The notes under the pieces: generated by a model
Databases searched by the model: none
The model's input: the letters and a program-made list of their open reading frames with translations, nothing else
Told to the model about the DNA's origin: nothing
Shown: in pieces, positions 16,874 to 25,136 of the stretch
Position numbering within the stretch: the stretch's first letter is position 1
Layout of the letters: each line of letters starts with the position of its first letter
From: an uncultured Acidimicrobiales bacterium
GTDB lineage: Bacteria > Actinomycetota > Acidimicrobiia > Acidimicrobiales > SZUA-35
Assembly: GCA_937997485.1 (NCBI GenBank)
Contig: CALKTH010000009.1
Coordinates: forward strand, 1 to 64,000
Reading direction: 5' to 3'
Length of the DNA stretch: 64,000 nt
Made by a program: the position numbers and the translations under genes

Positions 16874-18229
16874 GTGCCTGCGCCGACGAGCGAGACGCTG
16901 CTGCGCGAGCTCCGCATGATCGATGCCCTGTTGCCGGGACCGGCGTTCGCCCTCGAGGCGCTGGAAGTCACCGGTGAACAAGTCTTCACAGCTGCGTTCG
17001 ATGTCAACACGGTGGCGATGGCGGCGGCGGCAAGTGCCGTGCTCGCCGGCGGCGACCACACCATCGACCGGGACTTGGTCGTCGCGAGCTACACGGGAAC
17101 GGTGGCAGTCGACGGCGATCCGGTGCCGAAGTGGGCCGACCTGTCTGGCTACTACGCCACTCGTGACGACCGTTTCTTGCAGTTCCACGCGAACTTCCCG
17201 CACCATGCCGCGGGCATCGTCCGCCGGTTGGGCTGCGAGCCGGATCGGGAGTCCGTCGCTGCGGCAGTGATGACGTGGGACCCTGTCGAGCTGGAGTCGG
17301 CCCTGATCACCGACGGGATGATTGCGGCCCGCCTGCGCACGCTCGAGGAATGGTCCCAACATCCCCACGGGCAAGCAACCGCGAACCTCCCACTCCTTTC
17401 GGTCGAGCGCATCGGGGATGGAAGTCCCCGCGACCCCAGCCGGCAGCTTCGGGTGGCCGATTGCTCACGAGTCTTGGCCGGCCCTGTGGCCGGCCAGACG
17501 CTGGCGTCTCACGGGGCGGACGTCGTCCGAGTTGGAGCTGCTCACCTCCCCAGCGTCGAGGTCGGCGTGATCTCGACCGGCGCTGGAAAGCGCAACGCCT
17601 TCGTCGACTTGGAGACCGAGTCCGGCCGGGGAGACTTCGCCCGCTTTCTTTCCGGCGCCGACGTTTGGATCGACGCCTACCGCCCTGGGGCGTTCGCCGG
17701 CCGAGGCTTCACACCCGTGCGCTGCGCTGCGGGCAGCGTGATCGTTCAGCTCTGCGCATTCGATTGGGAGGGACCCTGGGCTGGCCGGCGCGGATTCGAC
17801 TCCATCGTGCAGTCGACAACGGGCATCGTCGAGGGCGGTCGAGCCGCCGCTGAGTCAGATCGACCAACGCCATTGCCCGTGCAGGCGCTGGACTACGCCA
17901 CCGGATATCTAGCTGCCGCTGCGGCGCAACGACTCGCGGCGCACCAGGCCGACGTCGGTGGCACGTGGCTGGTTCGCCTCTCGCTGCTTCGCACCCGCAA
18001 CTGGTTGGTCTCGCTCGGTGGGCCCACGCCGTTCACGCCCGCCGCTCCTGTCGTACAGCCAGACACGCTCGTCACCATGCCGTCAGCGTTCGGAGCGGTC
18101 ACCGTGCCCCGTCCTTTGACCGGGACGTGGCCCAGCCCGCCTCAGCACCTCGGGTCCAGCCCGCTCACCTGGCTCGCCTCACCCCACCATCACTCCCCTG
18201 TGGGTGCCCACTCCCCTGTGGGTGCCTGA
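16874..18229 (+). CDS. Family III CoA-transferase, permuted domain order
   Basis: 451 aa, GTG start. The part that normally opens CaiB/BaiF enzymes (RVLAGPVAGQTLASHGADVVRV) lies at about residues 198-220. The first 190 residues resemble the usual C-terminal half (FLQFHANFPHHAAGIVRRLG, then a TLEEWSQHPHGQ region). The order is therefore swapped, a form also seen in other actinobacteria. Such enzymes move CoA between carboxylic acids. The catalytic Asp is likely in the RGFDSIVQ segment near 312. The last 16 residues (HHHSPVGAHSPVGA) are encoded by a short tandem repeat and are unlikely to matter. Confidence 0.85.
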   Translation: MPAPTSETLLRELRMIDALLPGPAFALEALEVTGEQVFTAAFDVNTVAMAAAASAVLAGGDHTIDRDLVVASYTGTVAVDGDPVPKWADLSGYYATRDDRFLQFHANFPHHAAGIVRRLGCEPDRESVAAAVMTWDPVELESALITDGMIAARLRTLEEWSQHPHGQATANLPLLSVERIGDGSPRDPSRQLRVADCSRVLAGPVAGQTLASHGADVVRVGAAHLPSVEVGVISTGAGKRNAFVDLETESGRGDFARFLSGADVWIDAYRPGAFAGRGFTPVRCAAGSVIVQLCAFDWEGPWAGRRGFDSIVQSTTGIVEGGRAAAESDRPTPLPVQALDYATGYLAAAAAQRLAAHQADVGGTWLVRLSLLRTRNWLVSLGGPTPFTPAAPVVQPDTLVTMPSAFGAVTVPRPLTGTWPSPPQHLGSSPLTWLASPHHHSPVGAHSPVGA

Positions 18230-18276
18230 CCCCCACCATCACTCCCCTGTGGGTGCCTGACCCCCACCATCATTGG
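18182..18276. repeat. Short GC-rich tandem repeat at convergent gene ends
   Basis: The unit ACTCCCCTGTGGGTGCC occurs at 18192-18208, 18210-18226 and 18241-18257, flanked by CCCCACCATC at 18182, 18231 and 18262. The full unit is 31 bases and one copy lacks 13. GTGGG and CCCAC within neighbouring units can pair, so each copy may form a small hairpin. It covers the end of the CoA-transferase gene and stops one base before the acetoacetyl-CoA synthetase stop. Confidence 0.85.
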
Positions 18277-20238
18277 CTAGATCTTGAACTGCTCGAGTGC
18301 CTCGGGGTTCGCGAGGGCCTCGAGGTTCTTGACCGGCCGACCGTGCACGACCTCGGTCACGGCGAGCTCGACGATCTTGCCCGAACGGGTCCGAGGAATG
18401 TCGGGCACGGCATGCACCAGAGCTGGCACGTGTCGCGGTGAGCACTTGGCTCGGAGATCGCTCTTGATCCGTGCGATCAGGTCGTTGGTGAGCTCGAGAC
18501 CGTCGGCCAAGCGGACGAAGAGCACGATGCGCGTGTCGTTGTCCCACTCTTGACCGATCGCGATGGCCTCGACGACCTCGTCGAGTTGTTCCACGACGCG
18601 GTAGATCTCAGCAGTACCAATGCGGACGCCAGACGAGTTCAGGGTGGCGTCGGATCGTCCGTAGATGATCATGCCACCCCGGTCCGTCCAGGAGGCATAG
18701 TCGCCGTGCGCCCAGACACCATCGGGATGTTCAGGGCCGCGGAAGCGGTCAAAATAGGCCGCTCGGTACCGGGCACCGTCGGGATCGTTCCAAAACTCGA
18801 GCGGCATCGACGGGAAGGGCAGCGTGCACACCAGCTCGCCTTTCTCGTTCGGACCAACGGGCTGACCCGCGTCATCGAAGACCTCGATCTTCATACCCAG
18901 GTTCTTGCGTTGAATCTCGCCAGCAACAACGGGAAGTGTGGGATCGCCTGCGACGAGACACCCACAGAGATCGGTTCCACCGGACATTGAGGCCAAGTGC
19001 ACGTCAGCCTTGATGGCCTCGTACACCCACGCGAAACCCTCGTGGCTCAGCGGGCTCCCCGTCGAGCAGATCGATCGAACATGACTCAGCTGGTGCGTGT
19101 CGATCGGGCGAAGGCCGCCCTTCATGCTTGCGTCGAGATACTTGGCCGACACCCCGAACAGCGTGACGTCGTGGTCGTCCGCCAAGTCGAACATGCGCTC
19201 GGCGTTGGGGAAGGCTGGATTGCCGTCGTACAGAATGATGGTGGCGCCGCTGCCCAAGCAGGACACGAGCCAGTTCCACATCATCCAGCCGCACGTTGTG
19301 AAGTAGAACACGCGATCGCCAGGCCGAATGTCGCAGTGGAGCGCTTGCTCGGTCAGATGCTTGAGGAGCACACCGAGGGACTGATGGACGATGCACTTGG
19401 GCTTCCCCGTGGTGCCAGACGAATACAGGATGTAGAGCGGGTGATCCGCTGGCACGCGCTCGAAACGTAGCTCGCTCCCCCGGTACGGCTCGATGGCCGC
19501 TGGCCACGACGCAGCGTGCGGGACGTGGTCGATGGCAGGCTCGTCGGAAAGCGCCGGCACGACGAGAACCTGCTCCACCGAGGGCAGGCGGTCGACGATT
19601 TCGGCTAGCCGATCCAGGCAGGAAAAGCTCTTGCCGCCGTAGCGGTAGCCGTCGGCGGCGACAAGAACCTTCGGACTGGTCTGACCGAAGCGATCGACCA
19701 CGCCGTCGGCACCGAAGTCGGCGCTCGTCGAGGTGAAGACCGCGCCGATGCTGTTGGCCGCGAGGAACGCGATCACCGTCTCTGCCACGTGGGGCATCCA
19801 CGCCGCCACGCGGTCGCCAGATTCGACGCCCACCGAACGCATCCACGCCGCGGTGGCTGCGACTTCTTCGCGGAGCTCGGTCCAGCTCAAGGTCCGCTGC
19901 TTGCGATGACTCCCTTCTTCGGGCACCTCGATGATGGCCTCGTCGGCTTGCCCCGCTCGCTCAGCAAGGAGGTTTTCGGCGAAGCTGACCTGAGCATCGG
20001 GAAGGAACCGCCAGGCCCAGAAGTCATCGGCATCCGCCAGCAGCGCGTCGCCCGGGTCCCCAATCACGCCACACCAGTCCCACACTGCGCGCCAGAAGGC
20101 TCCCGGCTGATCGACCGACCATTGCCACAGCTCATGGGTATCGGCGGCTTCGGGGCGCACGTGGCGCCGGAAGGCATCGATCCTGGTCGCATCGATCCAC
20201 TCAGCGGATGGTTGCCACAGCACATCGGATTCGGTCAT
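18277..20238 (-). CDS. aacS: Acetoacetyl-CoA synthetase
   Basis: 653 aa from ATG 20238, preceded by AAGGGGAA at good spacing; the frame remains open to 20337 but without a ribosome-binding site. AacS activates acetoacetate with ATP and CoA. The ANL ATP-loop YSSGTTGKPK is at 272-281, the N-terminal AacS-type lid (SFAENLL, about 85-91) is present, FTTCGWMMWNW follows near 320, and the C-terminal Lys in RSGKI is near 630. Length and motifs match AacS rather than acetyl-CoA synthetase. With HMG-CoA lyase elsewhere in the window it would complete leucine or ketone-body use, although the genes are far apart. Confidence 0.93.
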   Translation of the reverse strand: MTESDVLWQPSAEWIDATRIDAFRRHVRPEAADTHELWQWSVDQPGAFWRAVWDWCGVIGDPGDALLADADDFWAWRFLPDAQVSFAENLLAERAGQADEAIIEVPEEGSHRKQRTLSWTELREEVAATAAWMRSVGVESGDRVAAWMPHVAETVIAFLAANSIGAVFTSTSADFGADGVVDRFGQTSPKVLVAADGYRYGGKSFSCLDRLAEIVDRLPSVEQVLVVPALSDEPAIDHVPHAASWPAAIEPYRGSELRFERVPADHPLYILYSSGTTGKPKCIVHQSLGVLLKHLTEQALHCDIRPGDRVFYFTTCGWMMWNWLVSCLGSGATIILYDGNPAFPNAERMFDLADDHDVTLFGVSAKYLDASMKGGLRPIDTHQLSHVRSICSTGSPLSHEGFAWVYEAIKADVHLASMSGGTDLCGCLVAGDPTLPVVAGEIQRKNLGMKIEVFDDAGQPVGPNEKGELVCTLPFPSMPLEFWNDPDGARYRAAYFDRFRGPEHPDGVWAHGDYASWTDRGGMIIYGRSDATLNSSGVRIGTAEIYRVVEQLDEVVEAIAIGQEWDNDTRIVLFVRLADGLELTNDLIARIKSDLRAKCSPRHVPALVHAVPDIPRTRSGKIVELAVTEVVHGRPVKNLEALANPEALEQFKI

Positions 20239-20346
20239 GCGACGTTCCCCTTGTTCATTTCGTCCAGGTCCCGATACAGCGGTGGAGAACGTAGCAGAGA
20301 TTGGAGCGCTCCAATCACGGACGCTTCCCGGAGTCAACCATTCGTT

Positions 20347-20784
20347 TCATGTTGGCGTTGGCGCCACGTACGAGCCCTGACAGACCGACACGGGCGCCGA
20401 CGGGTTCTCGGTCCAGATCGTGACCGAACCGACAATGGTCCGCCGGCCTACGGAGTGCAGATCGGCCCGAGCGTTGAGGACACGACCCGTTGCTGGCCGA
20501 AGGAATCGAATGCTCAACTCGCTCGTCAAGGCCATGGCCTCGAGGCCGATCGCACCAAACGTTGCGTACCAGAGCGCGAGATCCGCCAACCCGAACTGAG
20601 TGGGCCCTGAGACGAATCCCCCCGGCCGGATCGACGCTTCGCTGACCTCGTTGGTCACAAGGGCGTGGCGGCCAGACACCTCCAAGCACTCGGCCACCGG
20701 CGCCCCAGGCCACTGCTCGATCACGTAGGCCGCAATCGATGCGGGCGTGACACCAGCCGCCGCCGGCACAAACGCCGCCGCCAT
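20347..20784 (-). CDS. PaaI-type hotdog thioesterase
   Basis: 145 aa, one hotdog fold. The central helix segment (RPGGFVSGPTQFGLADLALWYATF, about 58-81) and the strand ELSIRFLRPATGRVLNARA match acyl-CoA thioesterases of the PaaI/DUF4442 group. It probably hydrolyses a short or aromatic acyl-CoA. It lies three bases after the stop of the upstream permease gene and may be transcribed from the sugar-importer promoter by chance rather than by function. Confidence 0.8.
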   Translation of the reverse strand: MAAAFVPAAAGVTPASIAAYVIEQWPGAPVAECLEVSGRHALVTNEVSEASIRPGGFVSGPTQFGLADLALWYATFGAIGLEAMALTSELSIRFLRPATGRVLNARADLHSVGRRTIVGSVTIWTENPSAPVSVCQGSYVAPTPT

Positions 20785-20787
20785 CGA

Positions 20788-21723
20788 TCAGCCCTTGCTG
20801 CCACCGAGCGACAGCCCGGCGATGAAGTGCTTTTGCAGTGCGAAGTACACCGCCAAGGTAGGCAGAGCGACGTAGACCGAGGCCGCCGCAATCAAGTTGT
20901 CGTCCGTGAAGAACTCGCCGCCCAGGTTTGCCAAGGACGAAGTGATTGGTCTGTCAGCACCCTGCTGTTCGAGCACCACCGCCCAAAAGAAGTCGTTGTA
21001 GATCCACGTGAACTCGAGCGTCGCCAGGGCAGCGAGGGCCGGCCGGGTCAACGGCATGATGATCTTCGAGTAGATCACCCACACACTGGCACCATCCACG
21101 ACCGCTGCCTCGTTGAGCTCGGGCGACAGCAGCTTCATGTAATTGCTGAGCACGAACGTGCAGAACCCAGACTGGAAGGCCACGTGAATCAGAATCAGGC
21201 CCCAGACGCTGCCGTTGAGGCGACCCGAGTTCGAAAGAACGTCCGGCAGCGGAACCCGGTTGTACATCTGGAACAGCGGCTGGATGATGATCTGAGCTGG
21301 GAGCAAGTTGCCCGCCGTGAACAGGACGAGGAACGAGACGTTGAACTTCCAGCTGTAGCGGCTGGCAGCGAAGGCAACCATGCTTGAGAAGAACAGCGTG
21401 AGCACCAACGCCGGCGCGAGGACGAGGAAGGTGTTCCAGTAGCCACCGAGAATGCCGCCTTGAGACCACGCGTTGCGGTAGTTGTCGAGCGTGAGCGCCT
21501 GAGGCCAGGAGAGGTAGCCGTTGCTGACGGTTTCGGCGAAGGGGCGGAACGAGGAGAAGAGCGCACCGAGGATCGGAGTGAGCCAGAGCAACCCGGTGAA
21601 AACCAGGAACACATGAAGGAGCAGTCGACCCTTCGTGAAACGCGTCTCCAACTTGGTCATTGCGACGCCAGCGACAAGCGCGATGGCGAGAAGGGTGAGG
21701 GTGAACCACATCAAAGGCGCCAT
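20788..21723 (-). CDS. ABC sugar importer permease, MalG type
   Basis: 311 aa with six membrane helices. The EAA loop that contacts the ATPase reads ELNEAAVVDGASVWVIYSKIIMPL near residue 200. It pairs with the MalF-type permease, whose stop overlaps its start by one base (ATGA-like), and with the lipoprotein binding protein upstream. Together they form a carbohydrate uptake ABC (CUT1) system without its own ATPase. Confidence 0.93.
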   Translation of the reverse strand: MAPLMWFTLTLLAIALVAGVAMTKLETRFTKGRLLLHVFLVFTGLLWLTPILGALFSSFRPFAETVSNGYLSWPQALTLDNYRNAWSQGGILGGYWNTFLVLAPALVLTLFFSSMVAFAASRYSWKFNVSFLVLFTAGNLLPAQIIIQPLFQMYNRVPLPDVLSNSGRLNGSVWGLILIHVAFQSGFCTFVLSNYMKLLSPELNEAAVVDGASVWVIYSKIIMPLTRPALAALATLEFTWIYNDFFWAVVLEQQGADRPITSSLANLGGEFFTDDNLIAAASVYVALPTLAVYFALQKHFIAGLSLGGSKG

Positions 21724-22721
21724 CAGACGTCACTCTCCCGGTAGTGGTTCGTGACATACCAGATGACGAACCCCAAACAGAGCAGGAACAAGATCACGGC
21801 GTACGCCGACCCTCGCCCAACATTGCCGCCGCCCTCCCCCAAGAGGTTGTTGGTCGTGAGAATCGAGAGCACCTGCGTTCTTCGCGGGGTGTTGAGCACG
21901 AAGATGATGTCGAACGCTCGCAACGCCTCGATCACCGTGATCACCGCCACAACGACGTTGATGGGCTTGAGCGTCGGGAAGAGGACGTGTCGGAAGGCTT
22001 GCCACTCATTGCATCCGTCAAGGGCCGACGACTCCCGGAGCGACGGGTCCACACTCTTCATGCCTGCGAGATACAGCACCATGATGTAGCCGGTATGTCG
22101 CCAGGCGATCGCCACCAGGATCGCGATGAAGTTCTTGGAGATACCGAGATTGTCGGTGAAGGCGATCAGGTACTCCTGGTTACCCAGCCAGTTGACATCG
22201 GTGCCAGCACCAAAGAGCTGTGTGGCCAACCCGTTCTCGGTGGAGTAGATGACGCTCTGCCACATGAACCCCACCACCGCCAGCGACAGCACCACCGGCG
22301 TGTAGAAGAGGCTCTGGTAGAAGCGGCTACCGCGGAGGTTCTTGTCCAACAGGTAGGCCAGGAACATGCCGAAGACCGTTGGACCGATGAAGAGGAAGAG
22401 CAGCAGGACGAGGTTGTTCAGAGCGCCTTGGAAGAAGTCTCGGCTGAACGCGGTGAAGATCTGCTCGTAGTTCAGGAACCCGACGAGGTTGATGTCTGAG
22501 AACCGGAATCCCTTCCAGTCAGTGAACGAGAAGAAGATCGATGCCAGCGTCGGAACCCAGACCAGCAGCACGTGAAAAAAGGTCGGGACCGCAACCATCA
22601 ACATGAAGATGGTGCGGTCCCGACCGTGGAATTGCAGCGAACGCTTCTTCTTCGCCTTCTTCGTCATCTCCTCGTGAGATGCCGCCGGCTCGGCTTTCGA
22701 GGAAGGCGTTGCGGTCGTCAT
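21723..22721 (-). CDS. ABC sugar importer permease, MalF type
   Basis: 332 aa, six membrane helices after a charged N-terminal tail (KKAKKKRSLQFHGRDR). EAA loop: SLRESSALDGCNEWQAFRHVL near residue 228. It is the second gene of the operon binding protein - MalF - MalG. The gap from the binding protein gene holds a long RNA hairpin (22734-22788), which probably lowers its expression relative to the binding protein. Confidence 0.93.
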   Translation of the reverse strand: MTTATPSSKAEPAASHEEMTKKAKKKRSLQFHGRDRTIFMLMVAVPTFFHVLLVWVPTLASIFFSFTDWKGFRFSDINLVGFLNYEQIFTAFSRDFFQGALNNLVLLLFLFIGPTVFGMFLAYLLDKNLRGSRFYQSLFYTPVVLSLAVVGFMWQSVIYSTENGLATQLFGAGTDVNWLGNQEYLIAFTDNLGISKNFIAILVAIAWRHTGYIMVLYLAGMKSVDPSLRESSALDGCNEWQAFRHVLFPTLKPINVVVAVITVIEALRAFDIIFVLNTPRRTQVLSILTTNNLLGEGGGNVGRGSAYAVILFLLCLGFVIWYVTNHYRESDV

Positions 22722-22733
22722 GGATGAATGAAT

Positions 22734-22788
22734 AGCAGATGCTGACGGACGACGAGCAAGAGACCGAGATCTCCGTCAGGCATCTGCT
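22734..22788 (-). other. Long RNA hairpin between binding-protein and permease genes
   Basis: AGCAGATGC-TGACGGA (22734-22749) pairs with TCCGTCA-G-GCATCTGCT (22772-22788): 16 base pairs with one bulged G and a 22-base loop. It starts 5 bases past the binding-protein stop on the transcribed (minus) strand. Comparable structures after malE stabilise the upstream mRNA or partly stop transcription. Confidence 0.85.
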
Positions 22789-22793
22789 GTGAC

Positions 22794-24158
22794 TCAGCTT
22801 CCGAAGATTGCCTCGGCCTGTGTCTGCATGTCCTCGAGGATCGAGTCAATGGAGCTCGGATCGGCCAAGAAGTCGGCGATGCGAGGACCAGCGACGTTGG
22901 ACGCGAACTCAGGGCTCGTGTCGCGATCGAGGAACTGGGTCACGAACTTGGCGTTCTGAACCGTCTCGAACACCTTGTTCTGGAGCGGGCTCCAAACGGC
23001 GGTGTCCACCGAGTTCGAAGGAGCGACGACCGAGGGGTCCTCACCGAGGTATGCGTCCTGAGCTGCTCCGGTACCGAAGTGATAGAGCAGTTCCTTGGCC
23101 GCCTGCTCGTTCGAGGGGCTCTGGGCCATCATCCATCCGTCGATCGGAGCTTCCACGACATCGGTGCCGTGCTCGGGGTTGATTTCCGGGAACGGGAAGA
23201 AGTCGAGGTCGGAGGTGTCTCCGTCAGGGAACTGTGAGCCGATGAACGTGCCGATGGTCATCATCGCGGCTTCCTTGTTCACCACGGCGGCCGCGGCCTC
23301 TTCCCAGGTGCGACCGTTGGGGTCGGGCTGGTGAGTGGGGAGCAGGGATTCCCAGGTCGTGAAGACTTCCTTGACTCGCGGGTCCGTCCAGGACTCACGA
23401 CCGGCCATGAGGTCGACGTGGAACTGGTAGCCGTTGATACGGAAGTTGAGCTGATCGAAGGTTCCCATCGCCGGCCAGAAGCCGTCGTTGGCGAACGCAA
23501 ACGGCGTGATGCCGACTTCCTGCATCTGACCAGCGAGGTCGATGAGTTCGGCGACGGTGCCCGGAGGGGTCCAGCCGTTCTCTTCCCACAAGCTCGGGCG
23601 GTAGTAGATGCCCCATGCGTAGTAGGTCCACGGCACGAAGTACTGCTTGCCGTCCAGACCGGTGGACGCCGTCTTGAACCCGCTGCTCAGCTCTCCGTCG
23701 AGGCCGGCATCCCAGACATCAGTGATGTCTCCGAGGAGACCCTGCTCTGCGAAGAACTGCATCCGGAATCCAGCGAACCACGGGATGATGTCATCCGGGT
23801 TCTGGAGGTAGGTGGAGATGTTCTCCTGGAAGGTGTTGTGATCCACCTCGTTGATCGCGCCGGTGATGTCGGCGTTCGGCAGCGCAGCAACAGCGGCCGC
23901 CAGACCGGCCTGCGGAAGTGCATTGGAATAGTTGGAGCCAACGGTCACCTCACCGGAGCCGGCGCCCAGAGCGAAACCGCCCTCGCCTTCGCTACCGGCG
24001 GCGGTGCCTTCATCGTCGCCATCGCCGCAAGCAGCGAGCACGGCCGGGAAGGCGGCAAGAGCAGACGCTCCTGCCACACCCTTCAGGACCGATCGGCGTG
24101 GCAAACGAATGCCGACCTTCGACGGGCTGGGTGACCGAGGCAAACTCAGTTCAGACAT
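22794..24158 (-). CDS. ABC sugar-binding lipoprotein (Tat-type signal)
   Basis: 454 aa from ATG 24158, with AAGGA seven bases upstream; the longer frame to 24509 runs across the promoter and regulator start and is rejected. The signal has a twin-Arg (RRSVLKG, 21-27) and a lipobox ending at Cys44 (LAAC), so it is likely exported folded by Tat and lipid-anchored. The rest is a two-lobed family 1 extracellular solute-binding protein (WTYYAWGIYYRPSLWEENGWTPPGT hinge region near 170-195). The ligand is probably an oligosaccharide. The divergent DeoR regulator is 182 bases away and is the likely controller. Confidence 0.9.
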   Translation of the reverse strand: MSELSLPRSPSPSKVGIRLPRRSVLKGVAGASALAAFPAVLAACGDGDDEGTAAGSEGEGGFALGAGSGEVTVGSNYSNALPQAGLAAAVAALPNADITGAINEVDHNTFQENISTYLQNPDDIIPWFAGFRMQFFAEQGLLGDITDVWDAGLDGELSSGFKTASTGLDGKQYFVPWTYYAWGIYYRPSLWEENGWTPPGTVAELIDLAGQMQEVGITPFAFANDGFWPAMGTFDQLNFRINGYQFHVDLMAGRESWTDPRVKEVFTTWESLLPTHQPDPNGRTWEEAAAAVVNKEAAMMTIGTFIGSQFPDGDTSDLDFFPFPEINPEHGTDVVEAPIDGWMMAQSPSNEQAAKELLYHFGTGAAQDAYLGEDPSVVAPSNSVDTAVWSPLQNKVFETVQNAKFVTQFLDRDTSPEFASNVAGPRIADFLADPSSIDSILEDMQTQAEAIFGS

Positions 24159-24204
24159 GAAACATCCTTTTTCTTGCGGGTCTCGCGACACCTGCTCGAC
24201 CGAA

Positions 24205-24224
24205 TGTGAACAGGAGAGAACACA
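24205..24224. promoter_or_regulatory. Inverted repeat in the binding-protein/DeoR intergenic region
   Basis: TGTGAAC and GAACACA (arms TGTGNNC and GNNCACA) flank AGGAGA. The region is the 182-base gap between divergent starts at 24158 and 24341. It is a candidate operator for the DeoR-family protein, but the match is short and unproven. Confidence 0.35.
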
Positions 24225-24340
24225 AACGTAGCCATCAAACGGCCAACGGGTTGCGCATTGCCCCGATTGACGCCGCCCACCGGACCTGCCTGTGCGCTTC
24301 TGTTGACTTCGCGCAAACCGCCCGGCACCCTTTGCGGTTG

Positions 24341-25120
24341 ATGCTCGCACCTCGCCGCCACACCCACATTCTCGACACTGTTCGGCGCCAGGGATCGGTG
24401 CGCGTTCGCGAGCTCGCCGAGCTCCTCGACGTCTCGGAAATGACGATTCGGCGAGACCTCGACGTTCTCGCCGGCCGCAGTCTTCTCGACAAGGTTCACG
24501 GCGGAGCAACCCGCATCGGGGACCGCAGCACGAACGAGCCGGGCTTCGAAGTCAAGCAGCGCCAGCAGCAAGAAGAGAAAGAAGCCATCGCTGCCGCAGC
24601 CGTCTCGATGATCCAGCCGGGCTCCGCAATTGGCTTGACGGCGGGAACGACGACATGGACGTTGGCAAAGCTTCTGCACGGGATTCCTGACCTCACAGTC
24701 GTGACCAACGCGCCATCGGTGGCCCAGATTCTCTACGGCGTGTCACGGCCCGATCTCACCGTGGTGTCCACCGGCGGTATCCGTACTCCTTCGGATGCGC
24801 TCGTTGGCCCGGTGGCCACCCGGGCGTTGTCGACGTTGCATCTCGATCAGCTCTTCATCGGCGTCCACGGCATGGAAGTCGACCTTGGGTACAGCACGCC
24901 CAACATGGCTGAGGCCGAGGTCAACCGCGCCTTCGTGCAAGCTGCTCGACAGATGATCGTGCTGGCCGATCACTCCAAGTGGACGGTCCGTGGCCTGGCC
25001 CAGATCGCCCCGCTCGGCAGAGCCGACGTCGTGATCAGCGATCAGGATCTGTCCCGCGACGCCATCAAGGCGTTCGACGACTTGCGCACTGATCTCCGAC
25101 TCGTCGGCGTCAACTCGTAG
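24341..25120 (+). CDS. DeoR-family transcriptional regulator
   Basis: 259 aa from ATG 24341; an open frame from 24206 exists but its first 45 residues look non-coding and the HTH of the family begins a few residues after MLAPRR. The N-terminal winged helix reads VRVRELAELLDVSEMTIRRDLDVL (about 18-41). The C-terminal sugar-phosphate sensing domain has GLTAGTTTWTLAKLL near 92 and ends with a VISDQDLSRDAIKAF segment. DeoR proteins usually repress sugar genes and release DNA on binding a sugar phosphate. It diverges from the ABC importer operon. Confidence 0.93.
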   Translation: MLAPRRHTHILDTVRRQGSVRVRELAELLDVSEMTIRRDLDVLAGRSLLDKVHGGATRIGDRSTNEPGFEVKQRQQQEEKEAIAAAAVSMIQPGSAIGLTAGTTTWTLAKLLHGIPDLTVVTNAPSVAQILYGVSRPDLTVVSTGGIRTPSDALVGPVATRALSTLHLDQLFIGVHGMEVDLGYSTPNMAEAEVNRAFVQAARQMIVLADHSKWTVRGLAQIAPLGRADVVISDQDLSRDAIKAFDDLRTDLRLVGVNS

Positions 25121-25136
25121 CGCTCCGCGCAATCGC

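Noticed and set aside
18182-18276. CRISPR-like array
   Set aside because: Units are directly adjacent with no unique spacers and vary in length; it is a plain tandem repeat.
24159-24509. Extension of the first binding protein upstream of 24158
   Set aside because: It would overlap the regulator gene and precede the Tat/lipoprotein signal, which must be N-terminal.
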